A stretch of DNA of 64,000 nucleotides, from contig NC_089994.1 in NCBI RefSeq assembly GCF_036417845.1, positions 16,820,001 to 16,884,000 on the forward strand, given 5' to 3'. Of this stretch, positions 55,859-64,000 are shown in pieces. Position 1 is the first letter of the stretch, and every line of letters starts with the position of its first letter. Origin of the DNA: Apteryx mantelli (lineage: Eukaryota > Chordata > Aves > Apterygiformes > Apterygidae). Made by a program: the position numbers and the translations under genes. The notes under the pieces were generated by a model that did not search any database, had not been told where the DNA came from, and saw only the letters and a list, made by a program, of their open reading frames with translations.

Positions 55859-56202
55859 CTCCCGTAGGCCGGAGCCCTCGCTGCGGGCGGTGCGGGGCTG
55901 AACGGAGAGGGGGGGTCGTTGCGTTTCGGCAGCGTGAGCAGAGAAGGTCAGTGTGGGTTTTTTCCCCCCCCCCACCCCCCACGCACCCCCCAGTTCCAGG
56001 TTTTTACCCGTTTCGCCGCCGGCGTGGGAGTGCTGGCCGTCCCCGCCGGCTCGGCGTGGCGCTGGAAACCGCTCAGCATCCACGAGCGGGCTTGAAGTTT
56101 GCGGAAACATTCAGGGCTGCAGCGGCTCGGGAGGGATCTGGAAAGGGCCGAGTAAATACTAGTGTCCTTGCCTATCTGCAAGCTAGCCAACTGATCTTTT
56201 TT

Positions 56203-56237
56203 TTAATAATAATAATAATAAAAAAATAATAATAATA
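56203..56237. repeat. (AAT)n microsatellite
   Basis: About ten AAT units with one A-run interruption in MLXIP intron 1. Confidence 0.9.
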
Positions 56238-59200
56238 GCCAACTCAAGAAACTAGGATCTATCATTGTTTCCTTTGTTCCGGTGCCTGGCGTTGGTTAGC
56301 AGCACTTCCTGGGTTTATCTGCGCCTTTTGCTCAGGCTCCAGTTTTGCTTTTCGTCCATCTAATAAGGTGTTACGTTCCCATTTGCTCCCTTTGTCTGCC
56401 TTCCAAAATGGAGGCAGAGCTATGGGGTAGCAGGGTTTGGGAAGGATGGATGTCTGCTCCAACCTTTTGTTCCATGTGATGTAGCAGGAATTGGATCCAA
56501 TCTGATGTTCCCTCTTAAGCATGTTTGAGAACTTGATTAAAAGGGATGACGGAAAACTCTTCTGAGCATTTCCTTGGAAATGTGTCTCCTCATGTGTAGG
56601 AACCATGTTAGCTTGATAAAGGAAAATGAACTTTGCCCACCCCAAGTTCCTTCTTGGTTTTACAGATGCTATTTCTGTTTTTAGGACGTTTTTTTTTTTT
56701 CCAAGTACTGTTGAATGAAGGAGAAACAGCAGAACTGTCTCTTCTGTATGTTTAGCAAGAAAATCTAACGTAAGCAGCCTTCTAATTTTGATTATTTTTG
56801 CCCTGCAAGTTATTAGTTACTGTCAAGACAGGGAATCTTATGTAGGTGCATACTGAGGTGGACATAAAATCTTTGTGTTTACAAATGAAAATAAGAGTGT
56901 AAAACTTGACTAAAAATTAACCAGTCTGCCTTTACATATCCCGCTCAGCTTGTACAGTAAAGTAACCAAAAGTATGAAGAGTGACAGAACTTGACTTTTC
57001 ATGTCTTATCTTCTTATCAGCTGCTGTTAGCCTTTTTTATTTTTCTTTATGTTATGTTTCCACTAGTGTACCCTTGGGATTTTGAAACCGAGGATCACAT
57101 TTAATGTGAAGGAATAATTCTGTGATATAAATTTGATAATATTTGAAATCTGATATACATGCATAAATTGAGCACTGAATCCATTTTAGCAGAAATGATT
57201 TTGCTGGTGGTGGCGGTAGTATGAGGCGAGGTGCAGAAGATACCTTCTTAGATGACAAAAGCATATCCTTAATATGTCTGTACTTGGCTACCTTAAGATT
57301 TGCTTGCTTCCATCCCATGAAATGCCCTGCCCAGGTTCAGTTTGCTTACTTGGTGTCTTTGTGATAGTTTTTATCAGTCTAACAAACTGATTGCAAAATT
57401 CTGTCTGAAAAACAGGATTAAAATCATTTTGGAAAGTCTCATTTTGGGTGATGAATCTAGGTATAAAATGAGGAGTTATCACCATTTAAAGAATGATAGA
57501 TTAAGCATGTAGACAGAGCCACTCCACCTTCGAAGTGGTCTCTGCCTATATCCTCCATGGGGAACGTATGATATTCACCTAAACACCAGCTGGCTTTTGT
57601 GCTGCACTTGCAAGTCTGGTCTGAGGAGCATTGGTTGGCTTATGGGGGATGTTTTTGTTGCCTCTGCTGCGTCTTTCTGTTATCGTTTATCTGATTTAGC
57701 ACTGACAAAGCATGTAGACACCATGTTTACATTTTTCCTACCACCTTCACTGGATAGAAATTAATTCTTGAAAATAATTAAATTAAAAAAAAAAAAAAGC
57801 CCCAAACTACAAAACAAAAAGGTGAAGAAATGTGGTTTTTGCTCCGTGGGTGTTGCAGAATCAGCAGCATGGGGCACGAGCTAACTAACGAGTAGGGGTG
57901 ATGTGGCTGGGTTAAATACAAAAACAAGGAAGTTGCTGTAACAGAACTCTGTGTGTGTGTAATATTATTTACACTTGACACCTATTGCTAGTAGCTAAAT
58001 GTTTAAAGTCTTAAAAAGAAGCACCAAATTATGTGTTATCTATTAGCTTTACCGATGAGCTAGAAAACCAAGTTTTTGTAGATTGCCTAGAGATCCAGCT
58101 CAGGATGGTTTCTGTTTGGCAGTGACCAAACTTATGCTGAATCACATTTGGTTTGGGATGCACAGCAGAGCCTGGGCTTTTTCAATTTTGTCCTCAACTT
58201 CAATTGTTTTTTTTTAAATACGGTTTTGTGGTGTTAAACAACTGTCACACTTTTCAGGATAAAAAACCTGTTTCTGAACAAGAGGGAAGTGATTCCTTCT
58301 CGCTTTTGAGTAGTACAGGCTAACCTGAATTTAATCTTCATACGTATTTCAGTCACGTATACGACTGCAGAGGTAGAAAAATCTAATTTCAGATGATCCA
58401 CTTCGCAGGGAAAATATGACCACAGCATGCTTCACTGTACGGTTGGGAGATTAAAACAAGCTTCTAAATCAATAAGTTACTTATAAACAACAGAGTATAC
58501 AACAGGTGTCACGTGGCCGGTACTGCGCGCTTTATCTAAATGTCACCAGTTACTTTTATGAGATTGATTGTGGGAACCACACCACACTGCTGAAGGTAAA
58601 AGAACCTTGGATTTTTTTCTTCTAGCTCTTCCCTCTCAGCCCCTTAAAACAATATGACCGTGCAGCTCTTGTAGGTAACGTAAGTAGCTATAATTGACCT
58701 ATGGCAGGTAGGCCACTTTAAAAAGCAACAACGTTTTTAAAATGTGCTTTCCAAAACGAAAACGAGCTTTGACACTGTTCATTCTCATGTTCATGAGAAA
58801 CTGTGCCAACAGTTATGTGGTCCATAATGCTTATCAAGCAGAATTAAGCCAAGTGATATGTAATCCTGATATTTAATTTAGTAAAGCCCTTTAATAACTT
58901 TAAAATTATCCAGATAATTCCATTACCCAAAAATAACTCTCCAGAACTGAACTATATTCTGACATGTTCTGACCATAGCATACCATAATGAATGATTTTT
59001 TTTTTTTTTCCTCAGATTGGGTCAGAAGAATTTCTGCTCTTCATTTTGTTGGGCTCTTGATTTCAGTGGAGGAATAATTTTCAGCTCCCTGCAGAATCCA
59101 GGCCAAAGGCTTATGTGAAGTAAAAAAAATTGTGATTTGAGAAAGGACACTGTAAGCATTTTATTGCCCTAATAAACTGGTATATGGGGATGTTAGAATT

Positions 59201-61364
59201 CCCTGTGGAAAGCCTTGCTTTCCACAATGGCACATAGCCTGTTTAAGGTCTGAAACCTGAGATATATGCACGTAGAAATGCAGATTTTCACATTCCAAAC
59301 ACTGAGAACCCCAAAGCGCCTGTGGTGGGAATCGGTGGCATCGTCTCAAGCTGCAGATTCTTCACAGTGTCCGCGTCTTTCCAGTAGCAATGGTTTGAGG
59401 CACTGGTAGTTGCTGGTCATTGAGGAAGGGAAATCATGCTGTTTTTTTCCCCCCCCAGGTTTTTGATGCTGAAGTGGTAGATTTTTGGAGTGGTGAATCC
59501 TGCTGGAATGACTTAATGTAAGCTTTGCGGGAGATAATATAGCACTCTTGGAAAAAATGGTCTTAAATTCATGCTTTAGTTATTTTCTTTAGGTGTAAAA
59601 TGGGTAAAAGACAGCGCAGACTTCAGCTAGTGCTCACCCGGTGTGTCTTGTCTATGCCCTTTAAGGAAATGAGGGGTTGATGAGTGTCAGGGACCATTTC
59701 TTCATTTCTTTAGGAAGGCTCCTCTCTTTTGCAGTGCTCGGCAGAAAATCCATGCAGTTGAGAGAATGGGATTGCCAGTTGAGCATGGAGTGTGGTCAGG
59801 TACATAGTGTAAACAAAGCACAAGCTTTATTTTAGGAATTAATGAGTGTGAGTAGTATCTTTAATGTGTGTGGTTTTCTTTTTAAACTTTTGTTGCATGT
59901 AATTATGCCAGTTGATGTCCATCTTATTCAGTGGTAGAATATGAAAGGGTAAATGAAGATGACTTTGTGGGCTCATTTGTTAGTAAGCAGCCTCAGAGTT
60001 CTCTCTCCTTCTAAAAAGAGCTTAAGGAGCATGCCAGGCGTTGTATTTTAGGTAAGTGTTAACATTGGCATTAGATACTTGTCTAAAACCTGCTGGATCC
60101 TGCTCGTTAAAATTGCACAGAGCAGGAGAATGGGGCTACCTTGTGAAACGCTTGCCAGCTTGTTTCTAGATCTCATCTCTCTTCAGCAATATGACGCCTC
60201 CACTTTATGTAGATGTAAGCCAAAAGCATCCCTTCATCGGTTGGTTGATATTAGGGGTCAGCTTGTTTCCAAAGCATCTTTGCCACATATTTCTCTTAGA
60301 GCAGCAAGTATTTCGGAAACTTCTTAGCTTTGGTGGTAGCAGGTTTGAGATGACAAGCTTTCAGAATTTAATTATATTTTATAAGCTGCTCGTAAAAACT
60401 ACTCTGATGAATACACCAATGTTCATCCCATGAATTAAGCCTAATTTGAACAGAGCTGCTGTGTATACGAGTAGTCATAGTTAAGTGTAATTTCAAAGCA
60501 AGAATGGTTTATTCAGAGTGCAGTATGAATCAGGACATAGTTACTGAGCTTATTATCTTGCTTGTGTCAAATGCTTGACATAGTCACAAGCTGTTAAGCT
60601 CTATTTAAGATGGACTGGTAAGTTCCACCTTGGCAACTTGAACATCAGAAAGGTTTGCAGAAAGGTTGCTGAACAGTTCTTGTTTTGAAGGTAATTTGTT
60701 TTGCCACAGCAAATACTTAATAATGGTAGTGTGAAAAGGCCTCAGTTGAAAGTAGGGTCTTGATGTCTTCAGTGCTACACATGGCATATAGGAATAAATG
60801 ACATAATTTTGTAGATAGAGAATTAGATGTAGGGACAAACCTTTTTGAGTTCTTCTCCTGGTTATTTCCGTGGCTCTGCAGGTCACAAGCTTTTAGTGGT
60901 TTCTGTGGACAGGGCTGTGCGGGCTGTTCCTACACGCTGTGTGGTACATAGTAAGCACACTTTTCATGAGAACCATGTTGTTGATGCTATCTTTTGATTT
61001 ACTGTTTAGTCTACATGTTTTGTTGTAGTTCCTTTGTCCTGTGTTTTCACACAGTAAACAGATTTTATTTTCTGGCTTAAATACAACTTGGATTTCATAA
61101 TCATAATCTTTGATGGTTTGCTGAAATAGGGAAGAGGGAGCTAGTTTGTTCCCAGGTTGCCAAGTCGCAGTAACTCATGCAAGGTCTGATACAAGCTTGG
61201 TTGATAGGTGAGATTTGGAATTACTTTTAGTGAACATGTCATATAGCGTGATTATGAAGTGATGTGCTTTGAATTAAATAAAGGTTGGTGGCAACCAAAA
61301 TTAACACTTTGATTGCCAGTTCTCTCCTCCTCACCAGTTTTCATTTCTTTCCTCAGAGTAGCAA

Positions 61365-61495
61365 GAGGAATTAAAGCCAAGAAACCCAGAGTTCAAGACT
61401 TACATTTACTCATGTTTTTCCACATGCTCCTTTAATAGGTCACTGAATCACTCTTGTTTTGTTATTCTCCCATGTGGAAAAAAAATATTCCACTT
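61365..61495 (+). mobile_element. MIR-like SINE remnant
   Basis: GAGGAATTAAAGCC, CCCAGAGTTCAAG, AATAGGTCACTGAATCACTC and TTATTCTCCCATGTGGAAAA follow the order of the MIR core (CCTGGGTTCAA, then GGTCACTTAACCTCTC, then TTTCCTCATCTGTAAAA). Diverged and old. Confidence 0.5.
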
Positions 61496-61789
61496 GTTTG
61501 GAAGGCAGAGTTGATACACAGTCATTTCAGCATCTGCTTATCTGTCTGTGTATCCTTAAGCTATGATTAGCCTTAATCAAACAAAGGGGGTGTCTGGTGG
61601 TATAACAAGCTGGAAAGTGGTGGGGAGGAATGGTGGGAGTTTTGTAACTATGTTGAGCTGGGGCTAGGCATTTCTGAGATGTCAGAGAGACTCACTGGCG
61701 TTTTAAATTTGCACAGAATTTGAAAGGCTTGATGTAGAGGGAACTCCGTAAGTTGTTTTGTGTAAGTGGAATTTTTTTCCCTGGTGACG

Positions 61790-62530
61790 GTACTCAGAAA
61801 TCTGTTGCAAAGAAAGAAGATTGAGAGAGCGAGGAGTGAGGCCCAAACCTCACTGAAAGTTGGAGTAAGGTTAAGAAGATCTTTGAGGGACGTGTTGAAG
61901 GAACTGGAAGAGCCAAGAGCATTCATAAAGCTGCACAGTGGAGTGGACGGAGCTGGTAGAGGAGCTGGTTGGTAGAGCTGGAAACAAGATCAAAAGAAAT
62001 GAAAGGCACTGTGAAATTCAAGTCAAACCAATGACCTTTTAGCTGGTTGGGAGAATTTGAGCCTGGGTTACAAACTTGCTGAGTACATGCTGGTGAGGAA
62101 ATGTGTGGCAGTGGGGTTGACTGGAGTGGCAGCAAGGAAGGGGAAATTACTGAGGGTGATAGAGACTCTGTGAAGAGGAAAAGAGATTGGAGCTGTAAGT
62201 AGACAAGAACTGATGGGAAGGAGGTGGGTGACTGGAATAAGGATGAGATGGGGAGAAGAGAGGATGTGGCTGTAGTGTGGTTCAGGACAGGAAAAATAGG
62301 TGTGGAAGGTGCGATGGCCTGGAAAATAAGGGTAGGTGATTGAAGATGTGTCTGGAGTCCGAGAAGTCCTGGGTTTCTTCCCCATAATTTGGTCTGTGAC
62401 AGGAGAGCTTGATAGGAGGCGCTTTGTAAAAGAGTGCCTGATAAAGGGAGTGAGGGAGCTGGATGGGCCAAGTCATGGAAGCCCTGGATGATCCTGCAGG
62501 AAAATGGTGGCAGCAGAGCTGGGATTCCTG
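61790..62530. other. Purine-rich (G/A) biased tract
   Basis: Over some 700 bases the plus strand is visibly dominated by G and A, with many GGAAGG, GAGGAG and GATGGG words and few runs of C or T. It is not a simple repeat. A 182-codon minus-strand frame (61923-62471) results from the lack of stops in its pyrimidine-rich complement. No known element is recognised. Confidence 0.5.
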
Positions 62531-63359
62531 GCTTGGTGTTGCTCTTCTAGTGCTGCCTTGCTTCCTTCTGCTGGTAGAAAAAAGCTTTGTGTAAATAAAT
62601 AAAAATCCAAATCGGTTTAAAAACTTGGACCAGTTTAGATTTAATGTATTTCATTTGTAATAAACAGACTTTAGACTATATGCTTGTTATTTCCTTTCCT
62701 TTGTATGCAGAAATTAATTGCATTTACAGTTTTTATTAGCTGTCCTATAGTATTTTAACATCATTGGCGCAAGCAGTCTCTTTAAAGACAAAACTTCTAA
62801 GCTATTGCTGAGGAAAAAGACAAGCTTTCTAAACTCTTTGATGGCTATTGAAATATTTTACAGCTTTTATTCTTTTTTTACTTTCATACTGGGAAGGAAA
62901 CCTTTAAAATGTCTATAAAACAATTACAGAGATAATTAGGAAAAGTACTTGTTTCAGTTGTCTCCAAAGAAAATAGAGTTGGTTCTTTGTGTTCCAGACA
63001 GCGGTGGAAAAATCTAAATCTGATTGTTTTTAGTGCAGGCTAAATTTACAGTATTGCCACTGTTTCTGAAGCAGGAAGGCTTGGAAAACATGGTTAAGAA
63101 AAAGTAGGTTTTCCAGAAATCACGTCTAGTAGTTTTACTACTAGAATAGAGATTCTGAACGTGGTTTTTAAAAAATAATTCCTTTTTTTTTTCCCTCTTT
63201 GCTCAAATGGGAGTTTGGAGGTCATCTTTGACTTATTTTGAATGTGGTTAAAACTCGTTCTCTTGATGGTATTCATAATATGATTAATGGAGACGTTTCA
63301 TTGTAAGTAAAAGCAGTAATCAGCATTGGAAATATTCTAGTATGCGTTTGCCATGGCTT

Positions 63360-63483
63360 ATTTACTTTGTGGCACAAGCACAAGGCTTTTGGATAGCCCT
63401 TTGTTTCTAGCTTGTTATCTGAATGATCTTAGATAAATCAGTTAACCACTTTATGCATCGCTCTCCCCCTTTTAAAAATGACC
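63360..63483 (+). mobile_element. MIR-like SINE remnant
   Basis: GTTATCTGAATGATCTTAG, then ATAAATCAGTTAACCACTTT, then CTCTCCCCCTTTTAAAAATG follow the MIR core order (GCTGTGTGACCTTGGGCAA, TCACTTAACCTCT, TTTCCTCATCTGTAAAATG). Diverged and old. Confidence 0.5.
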
Positions 63484-63793
63484 AAAACAGTCTCAGCACT
63501 GCAGAGACCCAGATGCATGCACCAATCATTTTAAAAGGGAGAAAGACAGGCATAAAGTTCAGAAGTTAACTAATATAGGAGCCTAAAAGGAAGGTGTATA
63601 ACAGATGGCACTTCAGTTGCAAACCTAAATGATAATAGAAAAAAAGAAGACAAGTGGAAAATTTAGAAGGGGAAGAGGAAGAAGACCTGCAACTTACTGA
63701 CACTGCTGTTAGAAAAGCCACTGGCCATTGTAACTGATGAGAAACCCTACAGATGCAAACTAAGGGATAATAAAACCAACTGGTCTTTGAAGG

Positions 63794-63955
63794 ATGATCA
63801 TGGTACTTCTGGAAGGCCCTGTTCTGCTGACTGCCTTCGGCGCTCGCTGGACTGTCTGTGAAAAGGAGCTGCCCCCTGTGGAAACAGGTAGTTCTGAACC
63901 TGAGAAGAAGCATCATTCTCCCCGCAAAAAGGGATTGCGAAGGAAGCTCAAGTAG
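63794..63955 (+). other. Short open frame with basic C-terminus, significance unknown
   Basis: A 53-codon ATG-to-TAG frame opens MIMVLLEGPVLLTAFGARWT and ends in a basic tail (SPRKKGLRRKLK). It begins 38 bases after a separate-frame stretch encoding TDEKPYRC (63733-63756), which resembles a C2H2 zinc-finger linker but is not followed by a finger. Within MLXIP intron 1, near the window edge. I do not recognise it. It could be chance or part of a decayed gene copy. Confidence 0.2.
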
Positions 63956-64000
63956 CCAGAGCATCAGCTCTGCATTTTCCAGCCTGCTGATGGTGGGGCC

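Larger units (their letters stand above)
55748..64000 (+). other. MLXIP intron 1 (continues past right edge)
   Basis: No sequence resembling MLXIP exon 2 (human GKLVSPKWKNFKGL) is present, so everything from 55748 to the edge is taken as intron 1. After the CpG island ends near 56,100 it is AT-rich. It contains microsatellites, two SINE remnants, a purine-rich tract and one short open frame at the end, listed separately. Confidence 0.75.

Noticed and set aside
59458-59521. C/T tract plus CAGG as a possible MLXIP exon 2 acceptor
   Set aside because: The following frame does not resemble the conserved GKLVSPKWK sequence that starts MLXIP exon 2.

Overview
The window is vertebrate nuclear DNA, most likely from a bird. 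Every gene is split by GT-AG introns, and the predicted proteins track known amniote proteins closely. Five genes fit in 64 kb, gene starts lie in GC-rich CpG islands, and the only interspersed repeats I recognise are old, decayed CR1 and MIR-like fragments. The species cannot be named from this. Gene order and strands, HPD(-) PSMD9(+) CFAP251(+) BCL7A(+) MLXIP(+), match the block I know from human 12q24.31.

Layout. 1-1,800: first coding exons of HPD on the minus strand; the gene runs off the left edge. 1,830-3,380: intergenic. 3,380-8,160: PSMD9, six coding exons behind a promoter with five evenly spaced GC boxes. 8,170-10,400: intergenic. About 10,400-27,500: CFAP251 (WDR66). Nineteen exons are placed to the base with consistent phases; one more 5' exon is likely, and the true N-terminus is unresolved. 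A candidate RFX X-box lies near 10,440. 27,500-28,950: intergenic. 28,950-50,620: BCL7A, six coding exons (210 codons plus stop), an 8 kb AT-rich first intron and a 3.5 kb 3' UTR. 50,620-54,690: intergenic, with a fresh 52-bp tandem duplication. 54,690-64,000: MLXIP (MondoA) CpG island with a roughly 33-bp minisatellite, its first coding exon, and then only intron 1 to the right edge.

The genes do unrelated jobs: tyrosine breakdown (HPD), proteasome base assembly (PSMD9), ciliary radial-spoke anchoring (CFAP251), BAF chromatin remodelling (BCL7A) and glucose-responsive transcription (MLXIP). The cluster is conserved synteny, not an operon or pathway. I found no RNA gene, CRISPR array, intact transposon or viral element, and no convincing new system. 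The most useful leads are regulatory and structural: the X-box, the GC-box array, the MLXIP minisatellite with a glycine insertion in its first exon, a CpG islet inside BCL7A intron 1, and a purine-biased tract in MLXIP intron 1. All homology calls are from memory of the families; no search was run.
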